A stretch of DNA of 64,000 nucleotides. Origin: Maratus speciosus. Its lineage: Eukaryota; Arthropoda; Arachnida; Araneae; Salticidae. A program made the translations under genes and the position numbers. Below are positions 12,550 to 22,518 of the stretch, one piece after another. Below the pieces are notes generated by a model that saw only the letters and a program-made list of their open reading frames with translations, was not told the DNA's origin and ran no database searches. The DNA lies in contig OZ010787.1 of assembly GCA_963932465.1 (NCBI GenBank), positions 11,591,284-11,655,283 on the forward strand, given 5' to 3'. The stretch's first letter is position 1, and every line of letters starts with the position of its first letter.

Positions 12550-12758
12550 CGAATTGAATATTTCCAACTGAGCGAAAAAATGCCCAGGCTGGGAATCGAA
12601 CCCAGATCTTTGGCTTACAAGGCCAATGCTTTTCCATTTAAGCTAACTGGGCCGACAACCAGCCAGCATATTTCGCTCAGGTTTTCTGAGCGAAATATGC
12701 TGGCGGGTTTGATTCCCAGCCTGGGCATTTTTTCGCTCAGTTGGAAATATTCAATTCG
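12550..12758. mobile_element. Palindromic MITE carrying a tRNA-Thr-like gene
   Basis: Outer inverted repeats of about 48 bp (12550-12597 and 12711-12758) begin CGAATTGAATATTTCCAACT and are flanked by TA on both sides, as in Tc1/mariner-type insertions. An inner hairpin pairs AGCATATTTCGCTCAG near 12665-12680 with CTGAGCGAAATATGCT at 12686-12701. The left outer arm reaches into the 3' half of a complete tRNA-like sequence, and the right arm repeats that tRNA 3' end in inverse. The tRNA therefore appears to have become part of the TIR. Confidence 0.75.
12582..12652 (-). tRNA. tRNA-Thr(TGT)-like gene within a palindromic MITE
   Basis: Read on the minus strand, it has an acceptor of six pairs (GCCCAG with CTGGGC), a D arm around GCTTAAATGGAAAAGC, an anticodon stem TTGGC/GCCAA with loop CTTGTAA (anticodon TGT), and a T stem CTGGG/CCCAG around TTCGATT. 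All four arms fold, so it looks like a true tRNA or a recent derivative. It has no intron. Its position inside a transposable palindrome makes a mobile copy more likely than a resident gene. Confidence 0.7.
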
Positions 12759-12879
12759 TATGATAACTTTACCAATCAGTTTGATTGTGTTAAAAATAAT
12801 AGTATACATTATATTCTTTATTTATTTTCTTATTTTCTTCAGTGTTAAATTTTTTCAATTATACATTTGTAGCAATGAC

Positions 12880-12930
12880 TTCTTCTTTTTTTTTTTTTTT
12901 TTTTTTTTTTGGGGGGGGGAGGGGAGCAAT
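12880..12930. repeat. Poly-T run followed by a G-rich run
   Basis: A T tract of about 25 bases followed immediately by a G tract. Low-complexity sequence. Confidence 0.8.
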
Positions 12931-13048
12931 TGGAGGGTGGTCCTACAAAAAACTTATGAGATTATATTTCATTATAGTTTTACATTAATTCAGGGATTAA
13001 AAAATATTTAGTTTTGGCCATTATTTCTTAAATCAGGGATATTTACAT

Positions 13049-13607
13049 GTTTTAAGATAGTCATTGCTTAGTAAGTGACATCCTATGTGTAAAAAGCTAT
13101 TTTTTTTAAACGAAAAATTTTACCTCTTCAATTTTTTTTCTATTTAAAGTACACATATGGAGCAATGTTTTTAGCAAGTTTGAAAAAAAATTATGATGGG
13201 TCATTTTTTTTATGGCCCATTACAGTAAGTCATTTTTTGAGGGTGATATTTTCAGTTTGAATGTAATAAACAGTATTAAAATAAAAAATTACAATTGTTT
13301 TAATATCATATATGCATTCTTTATACAAATAGCTTTAAATTGGTACCAGAAATATAAAATTTGAGTCATTAGTTGTCAAGTTATGGACATTTATAGACAT
13401 AGGGATAGCATCCAAGATGGCCGCCATTTGGAAAAAATGACCAATTTTCAAATGGCTATATCTCAGCCAATATTGCGAAAATTATTTTTAAATTTCAGGT
13501 TTGAGGGTTTCATTACTGTATCTGTCTATGACAAAAATTTAAAAAAAATCTGTGACTATGGTGCAACACTTTTTCTTTAAATTGGTTGATTTCACGTGGA
13601 ATGACCC
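13049..13607 (-). repeat. Right long terminal inverted repeat of the 7.9-kb transposon
   Basis: The inverted partner of 5714-6262. It ends in GTGGAATGACCC immediately before the AGTG target duplication. The same internal landmarks occur in reverse order. Confidence 0.9.
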
Positions 13608-14870
13608 AGTGGCAAAGTTATGCTCAGAAAATCAAATCTTTCATTTCGTTCTTTACTCGAACACAACGCACATATCAACTGACGCTGCTATTTTCAAGCC
13701 TCTCAATGTGTGCTGGTGAGAAACCGTTTACGATTGGAAAACTAAATCTGGAAACAAAGTGGTCACAAAAGCAGTATTTGGACCTTTGATTGCAAGTGTA
13801 TTTCAAGAAGCAGCAACTCTGGAAGTCATTAAAAATGGCTTCCGGAAATGCAGTCTGTTTCCATTTAACCCAGATGCAGTAGACTACAAAAGGTGCATCA
13901 GCAATAAGCAATGGCAGTGTCCACCTACAAAACCAGGTGAAAATAGTCCTAGAGTAGGAGTAAACATCCAGAAGCCTTTTGTACATTGAATCCCTATTCA
14001 AAAAAGGTAGAGCTCGGGAGTTCAGAAGCATGGACGGGGGACGAATGGGAGGGTAATGTTGAGGCTCTTGAATTGTTCCATTTCTGGAGGAAAATGCAGA
14101 ACAAATATCTTGAACAAACACCAACAAAACTTAAGACACCAGAGAGCGAACCTGAATCACCAGTAGATGATCCCCTAATATCAATTGATGATATTGCATT
14201 ATAATTTGATGATCTTCCAACAACATTTGATTTGATCATGCCATACCAGGTCCTTCAAGGTAGATGAACCTACTTCCAAATTATGTGACTCCTGAGCATC
14301 CCCAAAACCCAGGCCTAGCTAAAGTAAAAAATTTCTGCCCAGCTTTTGCAGACAACATTCTATGGCCTCTCGACTCTCCAGACAAGAAGAAAACAGAAAG
14401 GAGATGGTTGCCTTATGCGTCTACATCAAAACAGTGGATAAAGTCTTTTGAAGATAAGGAGAAAGAAAAAAGAAGAAAAAGAAACCAAAACAAAGAAATG
14501 ATTAAAAAAAGGGAATAGTGGAAGCAGGAACTTATACATCAAATACAAGAGATAGGACTATCCAAAATTCTGACTAAGCAGAAAAAAAAATGGCTGAGCA
14601 TCTCAGACAGCTCTGAGTCCAGTGCCAAAGTTTCATCTGGTGAGAGTGTGTTGGTGGAATCCTCAGATGAGAAAACTGCCCATACTTGGCAGATGGTGCA
14701 AAAGTATATTGATGAGCACGTTGTCATCACGTATAAAGGAAAATATTGAAAATGGAAAAGAAGGAGCGATGGTGGCTTCCATGGCGGCATGTGGGCACCT
14801 ACAGAAGTGGCCCAAAAAAGAAGATGCCCTTTTTTATAGGTGGGATCAAGTTATTTCCCACATGACATAG
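13608..14870 (+). pseudogene. Tigger/pogo-like transposase, C-terminal part
   Basis: Continues the frame broken at 5713. HISTDAAIFKPLN matches the region holding the last catalytic Asp, and VTKAVFGPLIASVFQEA and NGFRKCSLFPFNPDAVDYKRC follow as in family members. A linker with acidic and basic stretches leads to VVITYKGKY and a terminal block WPKKEDALFYRWDQVI ending at a TAG (14868-14870). Several frameshifts and stops (around 13700, 13988, 14201 and 14518) make it non-functional. The same kind of C-terminal block is seen in the fragment at 399-893. Confidence 0.75.
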
Positions 14871-15271
14871 AGCCCACAAAAACCAGTAGAACAAGAAATC
14901 TTTTCTCTGTTCCTGAATTACAGTTTCAATATTACTTATGTGTTGTAGGCTAATTTTATCTATTACTTTTATTTGTTTCATTAAAATTTTTACTATTCTC
15001 AAATTGTTTAATTTGTTCTACTTACATTGAAAAAAAGATCAAAATGATCAGTGATCAACTATTGGAGTGAAATCGATCAATGGCCTGATCAGCCACTTGG
15101 AAAATGACAATTAAAAAAACTATTTATTTATAATTTTGTTGCTATATAATTTCAGCAGATTTCATTTTTGTCCATTATAAGAAATTCATTGAGGGTCATA
15201 GCAATCATATTAGTTTACTTCTAAGACTTAAAAGGTAGGAAATATAATAAAAACCCAGTAGCACTGACTTT
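14871..15271. other. 3' non-coding part of the Tigger-like element
   Basis: Contains TGATCA-type motifs (15044-15095 and 15275) that also occur at the left end of the element. No gene. Confidence 0.5.
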
Positions 15272-15288
15272 ATTTGATCAACTACTGG

Positions 15289-15614
15289 TGGGGTCATTCT
15301 ATTTAATCATAGATTTTCTGTGCTTTCATAAGGCAAATTTTTTTTTAAAAACACAGTAGATGAATATTAAATGGTGTACAAAATACGATGAATGGTCCTG
15401 AAGGTGTTAAAAAAAATAACATCAACAATTTCACAGATCATTGCTTTGTGTCATTGCGCTGAAGTAGATCATCACAGATCGACTTCTGCATAATGAATTT
15501 CATACATCCAGTGAAGTTTTTTCTATGGTTTAAAGGGTGCATAGTGCTCATACATTGATTAGTGATTGGGGGTTTAATGAATTTCGTACATTTTAGAGAC
15601 TGCTGCAGAAGGAT
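15289..15614. other. Interval possibly containing decayed copia pol sequence
   Basis: No clear open frame. Since a copia RNase H fragment starts just downstream, this may be heavily decayed upstream pol, but I cannot align it to known motifs. Confidence 0.3.
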
Positions 15615-15803
15615 TTGGCAAGAAAAGTTGATTGCCGATATTTTGGCAATCATTGGCATTCGGCTAACAGAAAAGTACCAAAGTTCTTAAAGGAATTGAA
15701 CTTAAGATCTAACGATAAACCAATCACAATATTCTGCGACATCAGAAGAGGTGCTAATGACCTCAGCAAAAACAGCCTATTTCATGCTCGCACAAAGCAT
15801 ATA
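15615..15803 (+). pseudogene. Ty1/copia pol fragment, RNase H domain
   Basis: The translation includes FLKELNLRSNDKPITIFCD, then DLSKNSLFHARTKHI. This is the signature run of Ty1/copia RNase H, normally followed by D(V/I)RYHF. The usual D-N-Q after the FC motif reads D-I-R here, so the fragment is mutated. Reading stops at the junction with the hAT element and continues at 17472 once that element and one 8-bp target copy are removed (TKHI joined to DVSHH). Confidence 0.75.
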
Positions 15804-17471
15804 CCCAGTAGCAGAAAGTTTGAGACGCGCGACGTGCGTCGCTGATTTATTTTGGACCTTGCAGATAAATTTGCCCACTTGAAAAAAAAAAAAGTATTTC
15901 TTTAAAAAAAAAAAAAAAAAAAAGTACGAAAATTCTGACAAAAAATATCGTGGATTTGACAAATGGTCGCCAAAAAATATCAATTTCGGCAATCGTTCGC
16001 ATAAAAAATCGGTAATTTATAGCCAAAGGGTCGCTATAAAAATGCGAATTTCATCAAAAGAGGCCGGAAAAAAAACATGAATTTTGTCCCAGGGTTGTAG
16101 AAAAAATGCAAATTTCTGTCACAGCATCGCGAAAAAACACGAATTTCGTCAAAGGATCACGGAAAGAATGCGAATTTAGTAAAAAGGTTGAGGAAAGAAC
16201 GCGAATTTAGACAAACGATTGTGGGAAAAACGCAAATTTAGTCAAACGATCACGAAAAAACGCAAATTTATGTCAAAGGATCGCTAGCAAACGCAAATTT
16301 ATGTCAAAGGATTGCGGAAAGAAGGAGAAATTTCGTCAGAAGATCTCGAAAAGCGTAAATTTCTGCCAAAAGATTGCTATACAAACTTGAATTTTATCCA
16401 AAAATCCCGAAAAAACGAGGATTTCGTTCCAGGGGCGCAAGAAAAACACAAATTTCTGTCACAAAATCGTGGAAGAAACTTGAATTTCATCAAAGGATCG
16501 AGAAAAAACACGAATTTAATCAGACAATCGCGGAAAAAATGCAAATTTCTGTAAAATGATCGCGAAAAAACACAAATTTTTGTAAAACGATCGCGAAAAA
16601 ACACAAATTTTTGTAAAACAATCGCGAAAAAACGGAAATTTTTGTAAAGCAATCGCGAAAAAATGCAAATTTTTGTAAAACGATCGCGAAAAAACGCAAA
16701 TTTCTGTAAAACGATCGCGAAAAAACGCAAATTTCTTTCAAAGGATCACGAAAAACGCAGATTACTGTCAAAGGATAGCGAAAAAAGGAAAATTTATGTC
16801 AAAAGATCGGAATTAAATTTCCGGAATTTCGTCAAAAAATCGCAAAAAGTGCAAATTTCTGCCTCAGGATCGGTGTAAAAACACAAATTTCGTCAAAAGA
16901 TACCGGGAAAAACGTGAATTTTGTCCCAGAGGTGCCGAAAAAATGCAAATTTCTGTCACAGAATCGCAGAAAAAACACGAAGTTCGTCAAAGAATCGAGG
17001 AAAAAAACTCGAAGTTCGTAAAGGATCGCGAAAAAAAGCTCATTTTTGTCAAAGGATCGCGAAAAAACGGCAAATTTCGTAAAAAGATCGCAAAAAACAG
17101 CAGTTTTCGTCAAAAGATCGCGAAAAAACGGCAAATTTCGTCAAAAAATCGAGATAAACGGCATATTTCGTCAAAAGATCATGAAAAAACCCAAATTTCA
17201 TCAAAAGTGCGCAAGTAAAACACATAATTAGTGCCGGTAGTGGATTTTCGCTCCCCCCCCTCTGTTGTAACCTTTAGGAAATTTTGCTGTGAATTTCAGA
17301 ATTTTTTCTTTTTTTACTCAGAATCACCCCTGGTATTAATCAGTAAGAACGCTGTTTATTTTAACACTCATAATGTTTGTACATAAGAAAATGTAACACA
17401 CTACTCCCGCAGACAATTTTCATCCCACTAAATTGCTGTTGCAGACACAACCATAACTTTCTGCTACTGGG
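15804..17471. mobile_element. Non-autonomous hAT element (1.67 kb) inside copia pol
   Basis: Tips are CCCAGTAGCAGAAAGTT and its exact inverse, flanked by the 8-bp duplication AGCATATA at 15796-15803 and 17472-17479. A sibling of 9908-11771 with the same right-end block and the same kind of minisatellite interior. No transposase is encoded. Confidence 0.95.
16040..17220. repeat. 31-40-bp minisatellite inside the hAT element
   Basis: Units consist of a GATCGCG core, an A run and AAATTTCTGTCAAAG-type sequence. At 16560-16740 the period is a clean 31 bp, with five or six nearly identical units. Because 31 is not a multiple of three, all frames cycle and produce artefactual Phe/Lys-rich repetitive open frames on both strands. 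Confidence 0.9.
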
Positions 17472-17659
17472 AGCATATAGATGTGTCTCACCATGTTATT
17501 TGTGATTCTGTTAGAAAGGACTTCATAAGTGTTTTGAGTGTTTGAAGTGTTGTTTAAAAGATTCCAACTGATGATTTGGTTGCTAACTTTTTAACTAAAT
17601 CTGTGCTGAAACAAAAGCATGAATGGTGCATGAAAAATATGGGACTCCCTGAACTTTAA
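17472..17659 (+). pseudogene. Ty1/copia pol fragment, C-terminal end
   Basis: Resumes the copia reading frame after the hAT insertion with DVSHHVICDSVRKDF. A frameshifted stretch precedes IPTDDLVANFLTKSVLKQKH, and it ends ...NMGLPEL before a TAA at 17657-17659. LTK followed by a closing GL motif is the normal end of copia pol. Damaged by at least one frameshift or stop around 17540-17560. Confidence 0.7.
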
Positions 17660-17713
17660 AAACTTTTGAACTCTAATTTCACTATTTTGTTTATTCTATA
17701 AAATCAGGAGAAG

Positions 17714-17893
17714 TGTTAAAGTAAGTGATTTTATATTTATTCTGTTTGGCAACATCTTATAGTAAGTTTTAATTTTTTCAAATTGGCAACACTGTTTCTT
17801 ATGTCTCTGTCTTCAATCTCATTTATGGCAGTTGGCTATGTACCACATCCTTAATGTGATGCTACTTAATAAACCTTTTTAGTTTAATAACCT
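17714..17893 (+). repeat. Probable copia 3' LTR, left part (interrupted)
   Basis: It starts TGTTAAAG just after a purine-rich AAATCAGGAGAAG tract, 54 bp past the pol stop, where the 3' LTR is expected. An AATAAACC polyadenylation-like signal lies near 17869. The sequence is broken by the hAT element at 17894 and resumes at 23328. No second LTR is in the window to confirm the ends. Confidence 0.45.
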
Positions 17894-18699
17894 CAGGCCC
17901 GTAGCTAGACGATGCTTCCAGGTTGGGCAAATGTTTTTCCAAGAGGGGCAAAATTACTTCTTCATTTTTTTAGACTTTTACGATCCTTTAAAAATATAAA
18001 TTACGCATTCAGATTCAGTATAAGTTTATAGCTCTTCCCAAAGTAGTTGAAAAATGATATTCTTTCATCTTGCTGTCAATCCATAAACTAATTTTTGTAA
18101 ATATGGTTAAGATAATATGGATTTCCACAAAAATGTTGGATGCTGTTGAAGATTGCAAAGGATCGAAAAAATATTCCGTTTTAGAAAGTTTCCGTCTTAT
18201 GAGGAATAACTGCAGTGTTGAATTTAGGCACGCTTCTCCGGGAGAGATTACTGATGCTCCCGGAGTGGTAGACAGAATGGAGCTTTTAGGGTGGGAATTG
18301 CACTTTTACAACTTTAATAAGCACAAAATTAGAAAGCTTCCGGGAGTGACATTTCGATGCTCAGGGGAGAACCCTCGTTCCAGGTCACTGAATTGCTTAT
18401 TTATTTTATGGTATTCCTTTCAATGGGACCATGAAATGCTCTCATGTAAGACAGCATTTTGTTATAGACAGGCTCTATTTACAAAGATTTTACAGTATTT
18501 ATGGAATTTTATATGATTTAAAATTTAATATAAAGAACGCCTTCGTAATTACGTTGATAGATTCGTCACTTATTTACAAAGCAGGTAACCCTCTCACAAC
18601 TAAACATTAATATATTTTCACGGATTTTTTACACATGCTTTAAAACCATAATATGTGTTTATAACTGATAACATTTTCAAATAGTTTCGACAATAGAAA

Positions 18700-19990
18700 A
18701 AAAATCACTGCCAGCTAGGCCTGCAAGCACAAATAGATTTCGAAGCTAAGTACTAATTTCACCAACAAAAACTAAATCAAGATGAGAGATAAACCCAGTT
18801 TAACAATTTTATCTGGTCGCTTTTGACGAGTTTTTAATTTCATTATTCTGTAAGAGTTGGTTTTATCAGAATCATGTTAATATGATAATTTTTTCTTGAA
18901 CCCCGATTTTTTTCACCCCTTGAGAATATTTTTAGTAATATCACCCATTAGTAGATTTCATCTTATCAGAAACTTGTTATTACAAAAGTTATAGATAATA
19001 TTAAGAAGATTTATATAATAAATTGAAACCGTGTGTTGATTGTTTCATTAAATGAACCATACACTGGATTTTAAATTCTGACCTTCTTTTTATTGATGCA
19101 CGTGCATGTTTAATAATACAACCCTACATACAGCACCTCTGAGGGTTGTCAAAAATTTTCATCACGCCAATGATACTTTTTTTGTTGTCTTAGTGGTAGA
19201 TTACCGGAGATGTGATTTTTTTTCTTCTACAGCACCTCCCTTTTTTATTTTAATTTATTTTATTGTATTTTTCTATTATTATTTTTGTGTGTGTGTGTGT
19301 AAGAGTTAGTCATATCATACACATGTCATTACAAAAGTTGTAGATAATATTAAGAAGATTTATCATAAATTTAAGTGGATTTGATACCTTGCGAACTGAC
19401 GAAGTTATCAATTTTTTTCTTCTTCCCCCCCCCCTCTTCTTTTTTTCTGTAAGAGTTGGTCTTATCAAAAACTTGTCAATATAAAAGTTGTAGACAATAT
19501 TAAGAAGATTTATAATAAATTTAAGTGGATTTCATATCTTGTGAATTGATGAAGTTAGGATTTTTTTCTTCTTAAAACCCTATTTTTTTTCTCCTTGAGG
19601 CCATTTTTAATGATATCAAAAATCTGTCATACATAAATTTTTGGCCCTTTTCCTAGAAGTAATAATAAGTTTAAACGGATTCGATATGTATCATAATTAA
19701 GAAATTGTGGTTTTTTTTAATCTTTCACAAAAATCCTTTCCATTTCCTGCCTCTTGATTTCATGTATCAGTTTAGAAGAGATTTGTGCTGAATTATTAAA
19801 GTTATCGTATCTATAAAAAAAGTGATATTATATATATATAGATAGATAGGTAGATTAGATTGATAGATAAAGTTTTCAACTTGGTCGTGGTTTTGGGTTC
19901 TAGGGGTTATGATTGGCATAGATCTGCAGAAAGTTTTCAGAAATTCCGACATAGGGGAGAATGTAATAGGTAGTGTTTCTTACGAAATCT
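18700..19990 (+). repeat. Repeat module shared with 24950-26580
   Basis: Starts with GATTTCGAAGCTAAGTACTA and includes several internal copies of GTAAGAGTTGGTCTTATCAA plus a following ATTAAGAAGATTTATAATAA. It ends in GGTTTTGGGTTCTAGGGG and GAAATCTACCTAAAA. The same blocks occur in the same order at 24957-26580. Non-coding, origin unknown. Confidence 0.75.
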
Positions 19991-19998
19991 ACCTAAAA

Positions 19999-21150
19999 TA
20001 GGGGTGCACAACCTTTTTTAGAGAAGGAAAAAAATGTCTGGGTTGTCGAGGGCCACATCAGTAACACAGAGAGAATTTTATTTTAATGAGGTGGGAGGGA
20101 ATCTGTGGCCTATAATCAGATAAAAATGAGGATTTCAGAGGGAGGAGGAGTTTTCCCCTCTAGGTTCCCCTACCCAGTCAACATACCCAATTCAGTTGGC
20201 AATTTTTCCGCGTCCGATCAATGAAATTCACGATTTTTTTCACACCTGATTACCAAAATTCGGGAGTTTGTCACCCCCCCCCCCCCCCCCCCCCACACAC
20301 ACACACTCTCCAATTGACGAAATTCGAGATTCTTAACTGAATCTGATGAAATATAGAATTTTTTGTGCGGTAAATTGACAAAATTCCCGATTTTTTTCTG
20401 GCGATAAACTGACGAAATTCGTGATTTTTACGCAGCCGATCACCAAAATTTGAGATTTTCCTGCGCCCAATCAACGAAATTCGCTATTCTTAACTGTGTG
20501 ACGAAATTTGCAATTTTTTCTCGCGGCAAATTAACGAAATTTCCGATTTTTTCTCGCGGTAAACTAACGAAACTCCGGATTTTTCCGTAGCCAATCAAGG
20601 AAATTTCAATTTTTCTGCGCCTCATCGACAAAATTCATGATTTTTCCGTGCACAATCAACGAAATTTGCGATTTTTCGCTCCCGATCGGCAAAATTCGCG
20701 ATTTTTCTGTTCCCGATGAACGAGACTCGTGACTTTTCAAGTCCCGATCGGCAAGACTCGCAATTTTTCCGTTCCCAATCGGCGAAAATCATGATTTTCC
20801 GGTCTCAATCAACAAAACTCGCATTTTTTCCGTGCCTGATCAACGAAACTCGATTTTTCCATGCCTGATCCATGAAATACACATATTTTTTTCATGCCCG
20901 ATTGGCGAAATTGGAGTTATTTTTCGTTTAACGACCGATGGAATAGGCAACTTGGGAATTTCCTATGCTGATATGTATGGTATCGACTGGCCGCTTAACG
21001 AAGTTCGCAATTTAATTGATTCACGAAATTAGCAATTTTTTCCAGTGACAAATTGACGTTTTTTTTTTCCAATTAGACGAAATTCGCGAGCCTCAAGTTG
21101 ACCCATCGAAGGCCACTTTTGGATCGCGGACCACAGGCTGTGCATCCCTA
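19999..21150. mobile_element. Nested non-autonomous hAT element (1.15 kb) with minisatellite
   Basis: Tips are TAGGGGTGCACAACC and the inverse of TAGGGATGCACAGCC, flanked by ACCTAAAA (19991-19998) and ACCTGAAA (21151-21158), an 8-bp duplication with one change. GGGCCACA near the left end and GGCCACTTTTGGATCGCGGACCACAG near the right end resemble the subterminal parts of hAT elements. The interior is mostly a tandem array. Confidence 0.8.
20180..21085. repeat. ~36-bp minisatellite in the nested hAT element
   Basis: About twenty units with the core ATTTTTCCGTGCCCGATC plus AACGAAATTCGCG. Read on the other strand, the unit resembles those in the hAT elements at 9908 and 15804 (CGCGAATTTCGT and GATC followed by an A run). 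Contains a poly-C and CA run at 20274-20306. Confidence 0.85.
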
Positions 21151-22164
21151 ACCTGAAAGTGTTCCAACAAGCGTCTTTCCGCTAAATATTAATAGTTTTC
21201 CACGAATCTTGTGCATAATCTTTGAAACCATTATGTTTATGACTCATAAAAATTTCAAAGAGTTAAGACAATAAGAACTATTTTTTTTTAAATATAAAAT
21301 GTCTGATAAGAAAAAACAATCCGCACAGTTTAAAATTCTGAATCCGCTATTTTTTGTTGAAATACGGAAAGATATATAACATCCTTTAAAGAGCGCACAT
21401 TTTACTTTAAAATGTCGCATTCGGTATAAATATTGCGGAGCGACCGATATGACGTTCGTTTTGATTTTTTTTTTTTCAGAATAAATTTTTAAAATATTGG
21501 ATTAAAGATATAAACTAATGCAAATTTAAGGTCAATATTATCACATCACGGGCGACAATGTGCTGGTCATCAAGCATCACGCAAATAAAAACTATCATGA
21601 TAATGTATGTCAATATAATTCACTATTGTGGATTTCCATTCGAACTCTCTATTCTCTAACACAATCACGAAAACATTTTTATGCTTAAATTCCATAAAGT
21701 TACAATTATTTTGATTCTGACCCCACGATAGCAAATAGCGTTTTCTGTTTTCTATAAAGACAAAGTATATTTCAGAAAAAAAATGCAAAATGGTGTTATA
21801 AGCCAATTTTTGAGGCTAGGAAAGGTCATCTGAGACACTATCGCTTAAAGCTCAAGATTTGATGCATTTGTCAAAAAATGAAAAATGCTATTGTATTCTA
21901 AACTACTTCAATAATTTTTCATGCGAATGTCAGGCCTTAATCATAAAATGCCTTAATCATCGTTCGCATAAATCCGCGAACGCATTATAAAGTTTCACAA
22001 AGTCGAGTGAACAAAAATATTTTTTTACAAACAGCCGTACGTGATTATTGTTTGCAAACAGCAGCTATAAATTAGGGAAATACCAAAATAAAAATGAGTA
22101 TTTCATAGCTTAAAAATATTAATGTTCTTTTAGTATTTTTTTTAATTTTTCAGTTTATCTTACC

Positions 22165-22518
22165 GCTTTGCAATCTTTCATTTATTTCCCCTTTTTCATA
22201 CAGAAACTATGTAATATTTGGATATTTATATCACATATATAGGAAGAAAGGAAATAAACAACAAAAAAGTACAATAAATAAGGTGATATCTTTGTTAAAA
22301 ATTAAAGGTTGGGGGAAGCACCATAGAAAAAAACACTTTCAGCTTCGCAATCTTACATTTATTTCCCTTTTTTCATACAGAAACTATGTAATATTTGGAT
22401 ATTTATATTGCATATATAGGAAGAAAGGAAGAAAACAACTAAAAAGTAGAATAAATAAGGTGATATCTTCGTTAAAAAAAAGGGTTGGGGGAAGCACCAT
22501 AAAAAACACTTTTTGTAC
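22165..22518 (+). repeat. Tandem duplication, unit ~177 bp
   Basis: Two adjacent copies starting GCTTTGCAATCTTTCATTTA (22165) and GCTTCGCAATCTTACATTTA (22342), each ending in GGTTGGGGGAAGCACCATA. They are about 90% similar by eye. Non-coding. Confidence 0.85.

Larger units (their letters stand above)
5714..13607 (-). mobile_element. Large TIR DNA transposon (Sola-like candidate), 4-bp TSD AGTG
   Basis: A 7.9-kb element with long inverted repeats of about 550 bp at each end; the tips read GGGTCATTCCAC. It is flanked by AGTG at 5710-5713 and 13608-13611. Removing the element and one AGTG restores the Tigger transposase frame (LILEV followed by AKLCSEN), which fixes the ends exactly. It encodes one 829-residue protein on the minus strand and is loaded with younger insertions. 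A 4-bp duplication is a property of Sola elements, so Sola-like is the working label. I cannot confirm the superfamily from sequence memory alone. Confidence 0.85.
4170..15288 (+). mobile_element. Tigger/pogo-like DNA transposon, split by a nested 7.9-kb element
   Basis: The candidate ends are a 17-bp inverted repeat: CCAGCAGTTGATCAAAT at 4170-4186 and its counterpart at 15272-15288 (16 of 17 match). Subterminal TGATCAACTATTGG-type motifs recur on both sides (4514, 4560-4600, 15044, 15278), as expected for transposase-binding sites. Between them lie the N- and C-terminal parts of a DDE transposase. Pogo-type elements normally duplicate TA; here the flanking bases on both sides are TG, so either the exact ends are off or the flank has mutated. 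Without the nested insertion the element is about 3.2 kb. Confidence 0.6.

Noticed and set aside
12580..13011. A 143-codon plus-strand open frame over the tRNA-like sequence
   Set aside because: It reads through the tRNA, a palindrome and a poly-T tract; no protein sense.
15777..15992. Minus-strand open frame across the left end of the hAT element
   Set aside because: Spans a transposon junction and an A/T homopolymer; no coding meaning.
16312..17231. Several overlapping Lys/Phe-rich open frames on both strands that look like repetitive proteins
   Set aside because: They are translations of a 31-40-bp minisatellite in a hAT element. The period cycles through all frames, and stops are rare because of base composition.
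18070..18516. A 148-codon open frame inside the 5.4-kb hAT-like element
   Set aside because: No transposase motifs such as the hAT dimerisation region or BED finger; not supported as a gene.
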